Positions 1 through 8,440 of a DNA stretch of 46,671 nucleotides are shown piece by piece; the first letter of the stretch is position 1; each line of letters opens with the position of its first letter. Both the position numbers and the translations under genes were made by a program. The stretch lies in assembly GCA_046074825.1 (NCBI GenBank), contig JBJTOZ010000090.1:1-46671 (forward strand), given 5' to 3'. Under the pieces are notes generated by a model. It had not been told where the DNA came from. It did not search any database and saw only the letters and a program-made list of their open reading frames with translations. The DNA comes from JAGVSR01 sp046074825. Its GTDB lineage: Bacteria; Pseudomonadota; Alphaproteobacteria; Rhizobiales; Hyphomicrobiaceae.

Positions 1-357
1 GCAACAGGTGGAGCTGCCTTCAGTGATGGGAAATATCGGAACCACGACTTCTGCAACAATATTGAGATAGGCTGCGGTTCAGGCCTAATTGATGCTAAAG
101 GTAATTTCGGAACGGGTTGGACTGTGGGTGGCGGGGTAGAATTCGCATTGAAGGGAAATTGGACTGCAAAGGCAGAATATCTTTTTGTTGGCATTGATGG
201 TGAAGAGTACTCTGGAACTGCCAATTATCTTTTTAAGAAGCCAGCTGACTATAGCTTCTCAGCAAGTCCAACTGAGTTCAATATCCTGAGAGTTGGTCTT
301 AATTATAATTTCGGTGAATTTTACAAAGCCTCTTCGAATGTATCATTATTAAAATAG
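1..357 (+). CDS. Outer-membrane beta-barrel protein, 3' part only
   Basis: The reading frame is open from the first base of the window, so the start lies outside it; 118 codons remain before a TAG stop. The visible part alternates polar and hydrophobic residues, with strand-like segments such as WTVGGGVEFAL, WTAKAEYLFV and ILRVGLNYNF, a common ending in the Omp25/Omp31-like porin and OmpA-like barrel families of alphaproteobacteria. By family it should sit in the outer membrane as a small eight-stranded barrel. The last residues (about 12 after the final strand) form an unusual short polar tail instead of ending on the aromatic residue. Family placement is by pattern only; the exact subfamily cannot be decided from this fragment. 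Confidence 0.75.
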   Translation, partial: ATGGAAFSDGKYRNHDFCNNIEIGCGSGLIDAKGNFGTGWTVGGGVEFALKGNWTAKAEYLFVGIDGEEYSGTANYLFKKPADYSFSASPTEFNILRVGLNYNFGEFYKASSNVSLLK

Positions 358-583
358 TACAATATTGTACCATATATATGGATTGCAACTTTTGCATTCT
401 ATTTTGAAGTTTTTTCTAAATCTCATTATAAATCTCTTTTATAAATCTATTGTCTTCTACCAACCTGTTGTGGAGACAAAGCTATGCTTCGTGTATCATT
501 ATGCTTCTGGCATCCAATCTTGGAAAGGAAGATTGAAAGAGTGCTCATAAATATGATGATGAGAAAACCTGAAATATATTAAA

Positions 584-1504
584 ATGACGAAAAGCAAAAA
601 TATTATCATCATAGGCCATGCTGCTCTAGATTTTATCTACCGTATTGATTCTTTTCCCTCAAGCCCTACAAAGCTCAAAGCAAAAGAACATATCATCAGT
701 GGGGGTGGTATGGCAGCAAATGCCGCCGCCGCTGCTGCGAAACTTAGAGGCAATGTCTCTCTCTGGAGTAGAATAGGACAAGATCCTGCAGGATCTCTTA
801 TTTGCTCAGAATTGCAAAGTTGTGGAGTTAACACAAAATATATCCAGAAGTTTTTAGGAACGCGATCTGCAACCTCTGCAGTTCTCGTTGATGCGCATGG
901 AGAGCGTTTTATTGTGAGTGAGGATGACCATGAAATGCCAATGGGAACCGAATGGCTTCCTTTAGATGAGATCGATAAGGCAGGCGTTGTACTCAGTGAT
1001 CTTTCATGGTTTGAGGGAACTTATCTTGCTTTTAAAGAAGCAAAGAAAAGGGGCATCACAACAATTGTTGATATGGATCTCGGAGGTGGGAGATTTCTTG
1101 AAAAAATTCTCAATCTCACCGATTATGTAATTTGTTCTGCTCCTGCCTTTGAAATCTTTGTTAAGGGTATAAATCTTACGGATCGATTTCACTGGCTTTT
1201 AAGTAAAGGTGTGCGCCATGCAGGTGTCACACAGGGTTCAAAAGGATACACATGGTTGCAGAAAGAAGGTCAACTCCAACATCAAGTTGCTTTTCCTATT
1301 GATGCAATTGATACGACTGGAGCAGGAGATGCCTTTCATGGGGCCTTTGCTTGGGCATTATCTGAAGGACTTGAAGATAAGAAATGCGCAGAGTACGCAG
1401 CAGCAGCAGCCTCTCTCAAATGTCGGAAGTTAGGTGCTAGATCAGGACTTCCTACTTTGGAAGAACTGGAGACTTTTCTTTCAAAAATGACATCCCTACA
1501 ATAA
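584..1504 (+). CDS. PfkB-family carbohydrate/nucleoside kinase
   Basis: A 306-residue sugar kinase of the ribokinase/PfkB fold, the usual length for the family. The N-terminal strand is followed by the glycine-rich GGGMAANAA segment near residues 40-50, which matches PfkB signature 1. Near residue 245 is DTTGAGDAFHGAF, signature 2, containing the catalytic Asp and the anion hole that transfers phosphate from ATP to a sugar hydroxyl. The substrate cannot be read from sequence; ribokinase, fructokinase and sulfofructose kinase are all possible. It is followed after 32 bases by a cytochrome c gene with no obvious functional link. The ATG start sits directly before the first beta strand. Confidence 0.85.
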   Translation: MTKSKNIIIIGHAALDFIYRIDSFPSSPTKLKAKEHIISGGGMAANAAAAAAKLRGNVSLWSRIGQDPAGSLICSELQSCGVNTKYIQKFLGTRSATSAVLVDAHGERFIVSEDDHEMPMGTEWLPLDEIDKAGVVLSDLSWFEGTYLAFKEAKKRGITTIVDMDLGGGRFLEKILNLTDYVICSAPAFEIFVKGINLTDRFHWLLSKGVRHAGVTQGSKGYTWLQKEGQLQHQVAFPIDAIDTTGAGDAFHGAFAWALSEGLEDKKCAEYAAAAASLKCRKLGARSGLPTLEELETFLSKMTSLQ

Positions 1505-1536
1505 GCTGAATACCCAAAAAGTCTCAAAGAGGCCTC

Positions 1537-1995
1537 ATGCAGAAGCACAAAGTCAATAAAAAGTTCATAAGATCCATCTTCCTAATACAGCTATTTTCTT
1601 TTTTATCCCTCATAGGGTCTCCATCTTCTTGGAGTGAAGAACAAAAACAAGATGTCTTGGGAGGAAAAAAAGAATATGAAATAGCCTGCCTGCCGTGTCA
1701 TGGACTGGATGGAAAAGGAGATGGACCTCAGGCAAAAACACTTTCTCTGATGCCTGCTGATTTAACGCGCATCGCCAAATCACGAAATGGACAATTTCCA
1801 GAAAGAGAAATCTATGATCTGATTGATGGTCGTGGTGTCATTCCTGCTCACGGCAAAAAAGATATGCCCATTTGGGGCTTACGTTACCGAACAACTAGTG
1901 TTCATAAAGACAACCAACTCGCAACTGACCAGCGCGTTCGCCGTCAAATCGAAAGCCTTGTTCAGTACTTAAAAACAATTCAGCAGATGGACTGA
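1537..1995 (+). CDS. Periplasmic monohaem cytochrome c
   Basis: A 152-residue protein with an N-terminal signal peptide (basic start, then hydrophobic residues about 10-28) and a mature part carrying one CXXCH haem site, CLPCH, near residue 53. The candidate distal ligand is the Met in KKDMPIWG. It resembles cytochrome c class I proteins (cytochrome_CBB3-like) that carry electrons in the periplasm. The start is supported by an AGAGG ribosome-binding site a few bases upstream of ATG. The redox partner is unknown; no oxidase genes are adjacent. A second small cytochrome c is encoded at 38479-38820. Confidence 0.85.
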   Translation: MQKHKVNKKFIRSIFLIQLFSFLSLIGSPSSWSEEQKQDVLGGKKEYEIACLPCHGLDGKGDGPQAKTLSLMPADLTRIAKSRNGQFPEREIYDLIDGRGVIPAHGKKDMPIWGLRYRTTSVHKDNQLATDQRVRRQIESLVQYLKTIQQMD

Positions 1996-2115
1996 AAGCC
2001 ATTCCACTAAAGCATTAATGAATTCTTCAAAAGAGTTATCGCACATAATGATAATACATTAAGGTATGTAATGGCACAGCGGATTTTTCCAATGAATATT
2101 AGGATCTGAGAGATT

Positions 2116-2775
2116 ATGAACTTTGCCAAAAAGCGAACCGTCATTCTGATTTCTGGTCGCGGATCTAATATGAAAAGTTTGGTCGAAGCCTCTCAAAGTC
2201 CAAACTTTCCAGTAGAGATAGTTTTAATCCTTTCAAATAAACCTGAAGCAGAAGGACTTCATTGGGCTCGTAAGAAAGGGCTTCCTGTTTATGAACTTGA
2301 TGACACACTCTACAAAGAACGCGCACATTTCGAAAACGAATTGGATAAGGCTCTTGAAATTGTAAAAACAGACTTGATCTGCTTGGCAGGTTTTATGCGG
2401 CTGCTGAGCAAAAGTTTTGTGATGAAGTGGAACAATCGCATTCTTAACATTCATCCTTCTTTGCTGCCAGCCTTTAAGGGATTGCACACACATCAAAGAG
2501 CACTAGAAGAGGGTGTAAAATTTACAGGATGCACTGTCCATCTCGTACGACCTGAAATGGATGAAGGACCAATACTTGGACAGGCCGTAGTTCCTGTTTT
2601 GCCCAATGATACAGAAGAAATTCTCTCTGCTCGCGTGCTTGCAGCTGAGCATCGTCTCTATCCAAAAGTTTTAGAGCTTTTTGCAAGCGATTCGATCCTT
2701 GTAGAAGGGAAAAAAACCACTTTCCCATTTACCATAAATCGAGGCGAACCCATCTATTGCCCCCCTCTTGCATGA
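2116..2775 (+). CDS. purN: Phosphoribosylglycinamide formyltransferase (GART)
   Basis: 219 residues, the normal size for PurN, which transfers a formyl group from 10-formyl-THF to GAR in step 3 of purine synthesis. The N-terminal ISGRGSNMKSL loop binds the GAR phosphate. The catalytic core appears as NILNIHPSLLPAFKG (Asn and His of the catalytic triad), followed by GCTVHLVRPEMDEGPIL with the catalytic Asp. In many alphaproteobacteria purN follows purM; here purM is absent and the upstream neighbour is a cytochrome c gene after 120 bases, so local gene order has been rearranged or purM lies elsewhere. Confidence 0.95.
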   Translation: MNFAKKRTVILISGRGSNMKSLVEASQSPNFPVEIVLILSNKPEAEGLHWARKKGLPVYELDDTLYKERAHFENELDKALEIVKTDLICLAGFMRLLSKSFVMKWNNRILNIHPSLLPAFKGLHTHQRALEEGVKFTGCTVHLVRPEMDEGPILGQAVVPVLPNDTEEILSARVLAAEHRLYPKVLELFASDSILVEGKKTTFPFTINRGEPIYCPPLA

Positions 2776-3106
2776 AACCACAAACTAATTGTTATTATGC
2801 TTAAATAGATAGATATTGTGCAGCGAATTTCTGAAGTTTATTAACGCTCTAATGTCGCAGATTATAGACACATTGTCCGACACAATGTTATTTATGGAGT
2901 GTGAAAAATACTTAATCTTAAATACGCATTTCGAAATGAACAGCTCCTCAATTATAATTTTCTATGCATCTCACAAAAACTCATATGAGAGCTTGAATAA
3001 TGGATGCCTCAAATACCTTAGTGACAAGTGGAATGCTTGAATTGAGCTCTGAGAAAAAAGCAATCCCGTTTCCCAAAAAGCCCCCTTGCAGGAGTTTGAT
3101 GATACG
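2776..3106. other. Intergenic gap between purN and P450 gene
   Basis: A 331-base AT-rich gap. Short open frames exist in it but have no recognisable composition or ribosome-binding site. It holds one clear inverted repeat (2870-2888, listed separately) and a ribosome-binding site for the P450 gene (AGGAG at 3090-3094). Confidence 0.6.
2870..2888. promoter_or_regulatory. Operator-like inverted repeat
   Basis: Two perfect 7-base arms, ACATTGT and ACAATGT, are separated by five bases. The size and spacing fit a dimeric repressor site, and it lies about 220 bases upstream of the P450 gene. No regulator gene is adjacent. It could also be chance in AT-rich DNA. Confidence 0.3.
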
Positions 3107-4471
3107 ATGACTATTCAAGAACAAGTAAGTTACGCTCAGGGGCTCGGAGAAACCAACAGTATTTGGTTTAAACTCACGGCGTTGTCGAAAGGCGACCCAG
3201 ACAATCCGATGCGAACTTTGCAAATGATGGCAGATCGTTATGGTCCAGTAATCGCCGTCAATATGGCAGACCAAAGAGTTGTTTTCCTCACAGAACCAGA
3301 TCATTTCAAACACGTTCTTGTGACCAAAGCAGATGACTACATTAAATATTTTGATGGTCTCAAACCTATTTTTGGAAAATCGATGATTACCCACGATGGC
3401 GCGTTATGGCAAAAAATTCGCATGCCACAGCAGCCTGCGTTTCATCCAGACATGTTTGCAGAATATATCCCCTACTTCCTTCAAGCTATTCGCACCAAAA
3501 TGGATCTATGGTCAGAACTCGCAAGAACTCGCGAAAAGTTCGAAATGGTTGAGCAAACGTGGACACTCGCTGCTGATATGATTTGTAAGGCTCTTTTTGA
3601 CAGAGATATGCCTTTTAATCCGCATTTCATTTTCAAGTGCGTCAAAACCTATACAAATGTTATGAACCACAAATCTATTAGACTTAAAGTGGTTACGAAC
3701 GAAGAATTTGAAATCACCGAGGAAGATGCTGCCAAAGCAATGGAAACGTGGGCAGCAGTACCTTTGGCTGTGATAAATGCGCAGCCCCGTGAAGAAAGAG
3801 AAAGAACACTATTAAAAATGATCGAGAATGTGGTTGCTGATCCTAACGTACCAGAGTTTGATCAACAGCAGGCCCTCGACGAATTAAAACAGTATTTGTG
3901 GGCTGGAACAGAAACGACAGCTCTTACTCTGGCCTGGGCTCTTTATCTTGTCTCCAAGCGCCCTGAAGCTGCCGAACGCATACGAAAGGAAGGCGAAACA
4001 ATTTATGGAAATCGTGAGCCAACTGCTGCCGATTATTCTGGTCTAGCCTACACGCGAGCTGTCATTCAGGAAACGATGCGTCTTTATCCTCCAATCTGGG
4101 GATTAATTCGGATTGCAACAAAAGCGGATAAAATTGGTGATAAGGAAATACGTCCCAACGATCGCATTGTTATTTTTGGATATGGGGCACATCACAACGC
4201 AAAATTCTGGCCGGAACCTGAAGAATTTAGACCCGAACGTTGGATGGGAAATACAAAAGGGCAAGTTAAATATTCTTATCTGCCTTTTGGAGCTGGAAAA
4301 CGTTCTTGTATTGGTGGAGCTATGAGCCAAGTCGAAAATACGCTTGCTCTTTCCATTCTCCTGAGACGTTTCCGAACTGAATATGTAGGACACGAGCCTC
4401 CAGGAATTAGTGGAACAGTAACTCTCACACCCAAAGGTGGGCTGCATTTCCGCGTCCACGAGCTGGTCTAA
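3107..4471 (+). CDS. Cytochrome P450 monooxygenase
   Basis: About 454 residues with the complete P450 signature set. The I-helix oxygen-activation motif WAGTETTAL is present, the K-helix ExxR is ETMR, the PERW meander follows, and the haem loop FGAGKRSCIGG carries the axial thiolate at Cys401. No membrane anchor is seen, so a soluble enzyme is expected, needing an external ferredoxin or flavodoxin reductase; none is encoded nearby. The substrate is unknown; similar long bacterial P450s act on fatty acids or terpenoids. The ATG is preferred because AGGAG lies 12 bases upstream; a TTG at 3086 would add seven residues but lacks its own site. It separates purN from ndk and looks like an accessory insertion. 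Confidence 0.92.
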   Translation: MTIQEQVSYAQGLGETNSIWFKLTALSKGDPDNPMRTLQMMADRYGPVIAVNMADQRVVFLTEPDHFKHVLVTKADDYIKYFDGLKPIFGKSMITHDGALWQKIRMPQQPAFHPDMFAEYIPYFLQAIRTKMDLWSELARTREKFEMVEQTWTLAADMICKALFDRDMPFNPHFIFKCVKTYTNVMNHKSIRLKVVTNEEFEITEEDAAKAMETWAAVPLAVINAQPREERERTLLKMIENVVADPNVPEFDQQQALDELKQYLWAGTETTALTLAWALYLVSKRPEAAERIRKEGETIYGNREPTAADYSGLAYTRAVIQETMRLYPPIWGLIRIATKADKIGDKEIRPNDRIVIFGYGAHHNAKFWPEPEEFRPERWMGNTKGQVKYSYLPFGAGKRSCIGGAMSQVENTLALSILLRRFRTEYVGHEPPGISGTVTLTPKGGLHFRVHELV

Positions 4472-4627
4472 AATCCTTGTTTATGCGAGAAGAAATTATG
4501 AGCCTCAATCCTTTTCAGTGTGGAGCTTTGTCCATATAACGTTCAATGATCAGTTCATCGCAGATTGAGATGAGAAAATCGTCTTTGAGGACAAAATATA
4601 AAGCTTATGGACTGAGAGACAAAAGTA

Positions 4628-5050
4628 TTAGCCTACGATTTCGTCTAAACGGAAATTCAAAGCAATTTCTCTTTCAGCAGAGGCAGAACTATCTGAACCA
4701 TGGGTTGAGTTCTCCCCTTTTGAGACAGCAAAAAGTTTTCGTATTGTTCCAGAACTTGCTTCCTTTGGATCTGTAGCTCCCATAATTTCACGATACTTTG
4801 CTATTGCGGATTCACCCTCTAAAACCTGCGTGACGATTGGACCTGAAGTCATAAATTCACAAAGCTCTCCATAGAATGGACGGGCCTTATGTTCTTCGTA
4901 GAATTTTTCTGCTTGTGCTCGTGTCCACCGAACTCTTTTTTGCGCCACAATTCGAAGGCCTGATTTTTCAATAACTGCATTAATAGCGCCAGTAAGATTG
5001 CGCCGAGTTGCATCTGGCTTGATAATAGAAAATGTTCTCTCAATTGCCAT
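4628..5050 (-). CDS. ndk: Nucleoside diphosphate kinase
   Basis: 140 residues, the standard Ndk length. It balances NTP pools by ping-pong phosphate transfer through a phosphohistidine. FSIIKPDA at the start, the GxxVxxLEG segment as PIVTQVLEG, REIMGATDP, and the active-site NSTHGSDS with the catalytic His are all in place. The start at MAIERTF is chosen because a GGAG site lies nine bases upstream; an in-frame codon five residues earlier is possible. It is convergent with the P450 gene. Confidence 0.95.
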   Translation of the reverse strand: MAIERTFSIIKPDATRRNLTGAINAVIEKSGLRIVAQKRVRWTRAQAEKFYEEHKARPFYGELCEFMTSGPIVTQVLEGESAIAKYREIMGATDPKEASSGTIRKLFAVSKGENSTHGSDSSASAEREIALNFRLDEIVG

Positions 5051-5404
5051 GGCCTGATGCTCCAATTAAAATGTATCTATTTTCAAAATTTTCATTGGCT
5101 TATACCTGTCTCTCTACAGCACTTCAAGCCAAACCTAGCCCCTTCCCTTACCCTAAAAAAATTTCGATGTTTGGCTTAGGTAGCTTTTACTTCTGCCGTG
5201 AAAATGAGTTTGTGGGAGCCATTCAACAACCTAACTCTTTGCCAAAAGGTATTTTCTTCCCTTATCTCAACAAGTTTTCAGGATAAGCGAATTTTATAAA
5301 GGAAGTCCATAAAGCAAAGGACCAGAACCCCAAAATATGCCTTAATTTCTCACGATATCAAATGACACTTTGTAATTTAGGATTAGAAGTTTTGGGGCTA
5401 AAGC
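5051..5404. other. Divergent intergenic region, ndk / GYF gene
   Basis: A 354-base AT-rich spacer between two divergent genes. It must hold both promoters, but I see no clear consensus pair. No tRNA fold or recognisable eroded gene is seen; an open frame across the ndk start has no coding features. Confidence 0.5.
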
Positions 5405-6739
5405 GTGGGTGCAAATACTGAGAATAAAATTTGGTATCTTGCTCGTAATGGTAAACGGCACGGTCCTCTCTCCGATTTGGAGATGAGCAAACTTGTAGAG
5501 ATGGGCCATCTCAAAGATCATGACCTTGTCTGGCGTCCTGGCTTCCAAGAATGGAGGAGGTCCTCGAGCGTTTTTTTACCAACTGTGGCCACATCGAAGC
5601 CCTCAAAACCAGAGGAAGGTTCAACAGCCCAAAGAAAAAAAATATCCAATAGAGAACACAATACATCTTTCAAGGAAAAAAAAGATCTTTCTTCATCTGA
5701 GCAAGATCCTTCTCCTCAAGCAAAAAAAACACCTAAATTACCAGAGGAGACATTCCAATGGGATATTTATTATGAAGGAGAAGATGGTCCAGAGTTCCAA
5801 TATTTTAAAGACAATGAAGATCTACGACCAGAAGTTTCTACAAAAAGAAACTACAGAAAAGTTTTCAAAGCATCTGCTATGATAGCTTTTTTTGGAAGTA
5901 TAGGCACTGCAGGATACTATTATTATGATCAAATTTTACTTATGTCTGATCTTGTCATTACGCAGCTCACAAAAAAAGAAGAACCGTTTACGAAGTATTC
6001 TTCGCGAGATCCTCAACTTTATCCCCAAACCTCTGCTCTTGGATCGTCAAACACAAACATTGAGACAAAGGATTTAGAATTACAAACCAATACCCGAGAT
6101 AATGCTCTTCAAAAATCTCCAATGTGGGCACTTTTAAAAAAAGAATTCCCAGATTGGTATAAGCTGCAGTTATCCGATATTGAAAAGATGGAAGCTGAAA
6201 ATCGGTCAGAAGTTGAAATAAATAAGAAGCTGACTGAGTCGTTGGTAGCGTTACGTCGTTTGAATGCCCAAAAAGCATTAGCTGCTAGCCCAGATCAGCT
6301 CCAAAAAATTGCCTCATCATTCATTTTGAATCTCTCTTCATTAGAAGAAAGAAGTGTAGAGGATTGCTACGGTTTCATAAGCAATGGTGAATTGGCGCCA
6401 TATGCAATGTCGATGACACTAAATCCCACAGAAGGAGCAAAACTCCACGCTCAGACAGAAGCTATATTTCGAGCAATTGTTGAGGGAGAAAAATCTCCCT
6501 CATCACATGAGCAACCCCTAAAAGGTGATTATGACCTTCTAGCAAAAGAGCTTAGTTATATAGGTTGGAGCGAGGCCGACATACAGCTTTTTGCAAATCC
6601 GCAGATTTTATCAAACTCTCCACCTGCGAAAGTTTGTAAAATGGTTCGAGAGTGGTTCTCAGCCCACCTTTCAATAAAGGATGAAAAAGTGCGGGATCGA
6701 TTACTCTTTGAAACTTTACGCCCACTCGTAGCAGGTTAA
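5405..6739 (+). CDS. GYF-domain (DUF4339-type) single-pass membrane protein
   Basis: 444 residues. The N-terminal part, about residues 8-58, has the bacterial GYF_2 pattern: WYLARNGKRHGPLS, then DHDLVWRPGFQEW. This is a small domain that in other proteins binds proline-rich ligands or other membrane proteins. A charged, low-complexity Lys/Ser/Glu linker follows to about residue 150, then one transmembrane helix at about 156-178, then a long mostly helical C-terminal region of about 260 residues that I do not recognise. With a cytoplasmic GYF domain, the C-terminal part would be periplasmic. Start is GTG with GGGG about ten bases upstream. Function unknown. Confidence 0.75.
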   Translation: MGANTENKIWYLARNGKRHGPLSDLEMSKLVEMGHLKDHDLVWRPGFQEWRRSSSVFLPTVATSKPSKPEEGSTAQRKKISNREHNTSFKEKKDLSSSEQDPSPQAKKTPKLPEETFQWDIYYEGEDGPEFQYFKDNEDLRPEVSTKRNYRKVFKASAMIAFFGSIGTAGYYYYDQILLMSDLVITQLTKKEEPFTKYSSRDPQLYPQTSALGSSNTNIETKDLELQTNTRDNALQKSPMWALLKKEFPDWYKLQLSDIEKMEAENRSEVEINKKLTESLVALRRLNAQKALAASPDQLQKIASSFILNLSSLEERSVEDCYGFISNGELAPYAMSMTLNPTEGAKLHAQTEAIFRAIVEGEKSPSSHEQPLKGDYDLLAKELSYIGWSEADIQLFANPQILSNSPPAKVCKMVREWFSAHLSIKDEKVRDRLLFETLRPLVAG

Positions 6740-6913
6740 AAGAACCTCAATAATGAAGTGAGTTCCTTTAAGTTCTATCATAAGTTGTATTTTGTCTAAA
6801 AAATTATTTCCTCCTTTATTATTTTATTCATGCTAAAATATTTCTTTTTTTCTAGGATGTTTTATACCAAAATTATCAATGATAAAAATAATCCTTTAGG
6901 CTCATAATGTCAT

Positions 6914-7612
6914 ATGATTTCTGTTATTATTCCAACGCTCAATTCTGAATTGGATCTGCCAAAAACACTTAATGCCCTCGTCCCTGCTGCTATAGAGGGA
7001 ATTATAAAAGAGGTGATCATTGTCGACGGAGGCTCTGAAGATCTCACCCTCAAGATTGCTGATAATGCAGGAGCAAAAATAATAAGCTGTGAAAGAGGCA
7101 GGGGAAAACAACTAAAAACTGGAGCCTATGAAGCACGCTACCCTTGGCTATTGTTTCTCCATGCGGATACAGAACTCATGTTAGGCTGGGAAAGCATAGT
7201 GTGCGAGTTTGTTGAAAAAATAGAAAAAATGAAGCTTAACTCACAAGCTGCTGCATTTCGATTTAAATTGTCAGATTCTGGATGGCGGCCAAAATTACTT
7301 GAAGCTCTGGTTGCTCTGCGTTGTTGGCTCCTCAAATTACCTTATGGAGACCAAGGCTTACTTATTTCTAGATCTCTCTATGATGAAATCGGAGGGTATA
7401 ACTGCCAACCTATTATGGAAGATATTGATATCATAAGACGACTTGGAAGGCAGCGAATTCGCTTACTTCCCGTTGACGCAAAAACCAGTGCCCGACGATA
7501 TAAACAAGAAGGATACTTTAAAAGAACACTGCGCAATCAAATCTGCATCATACTTTATATCATAGGAATAAAGAGGGAGCACATTGCGCATTTTTACGAA
7601 AAAACAGAATAA
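6914..7612 (+). CDS. GT2 glycosyltransferase, TIGR04283-like
   Basis: 232 residues starting MISVIIPTLNSELDLPKTL, the first strand and nucleotide-binding loop of GT-A family 2 enzymes. It continues with IIVDGGSEDLT and the metal-binding FLHADTEL (DXD equivalent), then GGYNCQPIMEDIDIIRRL near the acceptor site. The short length and these motifs match the 'rSAM/selenodomain-associated transferase 2' group. In that group it is paired with a TIGR04282 protein, which is exactly the next gene, 27 bases downstream, so the two are probably co-transcribed. The usual radical-SAM partner is not in this window. Acceptor unknown. Confidence 0.85.
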   Translation: MISVIIPTLNSELDLPKTLNALVPAAIEGIIKEVIIVDGGSEDLTLKIADNAGAKIISCERGRGKQLKTGAYEARYPWLLFLHADTELMLGWESIVCEFVEKIEKMKLNSQAAAFRFKLSDSGWRPKLLEALVALRCWLLKLPYGDQGLLISRSLYDEIGGYNCQPIMEDIDIIRRLGRQRIRLLPVDAKTSARRYKQEGYFKRTLRNQICIILYIIGIKREHIAHFYEKTE

Positions 7613-7639
7613 TAATTTCGAACTCTGGATTTTCAAAAT

Positions 7640-8341
7640 TTGAATACGCTTATAAAAACTCAACAACAAAAGGGCATAAGAAAAAAATCATCACGGTTTT
7701 TTTTTAAAAAAACTTCGCCAATACAGTATTTAGTTATTATGCTAAAAGTGCCAGTTGCTGGAAAAGTAAAGACAAGACTTGCTCAGGATATCGGAACAAT
7801 TCGTGCTACATTTATTTACCGACACACTCTTCAGATACTTCTCCGTCGGGTTGGCTACTCTCGTACATGGACAACCATCCTAGCTGTATCGCCAGACACC
7901 GAAGCAGCAACACCAATACTTCCTTTGAATTTAGAAAGGCGTATCCAAGGAAGAGGTAGCCTTGGCGAACGATTAGAAAGAATTTTTAAGAGCCTCAGTC
8001 CAAAGCCGGTTATCATCATAGGATCAGACATACCCAGCATTACTTACGACGATATTGCAAAAGCTTTCCACCGTCTTAAAGGAAAAAGTGCTATTATTGG
8101 ACCCTCACATGATGGTGGCTACTGGCTAATTGGTCTTAGAGGACAAAAACAAGCTGCCAATCTTTTCCAATCGGTCCCTTGGTCAAGCAAAACCACACTT
8201 CAAAGAACTCTTCAAAACCTCTTAGATTTTGATGTTACAATCTTCACTACATTGCGGGATATTGATAACAAATCAGACTATGAAAAATTGAAACATATGA
8301 TCGGACAAAGTATTTTATCACCTTTTAAAAAAAGGATTTAG
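7640..8341 (+). CDS. DUF2064/TIGR04282 nucleotidyl- or glycosyl-transferase-like protein
   Basis: 233 residues with a GT-A/CobY-like nucleotide-binding start, VIMLKVPVAGKVKTRLAQD, then IIGSDIPSI and the GPSHDGGYWLIGL segment characteristic of DUF2064 ('transferase 1'). It partners the GT2 gene immediately upstream. The first 30 residues are a basic, low-complexity extension encoded partly by a T9A7 run near 7697-7712. TTG at 7640 is the only usable start upstream of the first beta strand. The reaction is not established; some relatives are annotated in arsenosugar synthesis. It ends in TAG. Confidence 0.82.
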   Translation: MNTLIKTQQQKGIRKKSSRFFFKKTSPIQYLVIMLKVPVAGKVKTRLAQDIGTIRATFIYRHTLQILLRRVGYSRTWTTILAVSPDTEAATPILPLNLERRIQGRGSLGERLERIFKSLSPKPVIIIGSDIPSITYDDIAKAFHRLKGKSAIIGPSHDGGYWLIGLRGQKQAANLFQSVPWSSKTTLQRTLQNLLDFDVTIFTTLRDIDNKSDYEKLKHMIGQSILSPFKKRI

Positions 8342-8440
8342 TACGCCTTTTTCAAAAAAAGAAGTAGTGCATAGTAAGATGCGATGAACCTAAGCCTAAA
8401 AAAAAATGCAGATCTAAAAACAGGGTAATTTCTAAGAATA

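Noticed and set aside
365..550. Open frame of 61 codons after the outer-membrane barrel
   Set aside because: No ribosome-binding site, odd composition, no recognised family; probably chance.
2816..3040. Open frame of 74 codons in the purN-P450 gap
   Set aside because: AT-rich chance frame with no family features.
5032..5286. Open frame crossing the ndk start on the opposite strand
   Set aside because: Overlaps the conserved ndk N-terminus and lacks coding signals.
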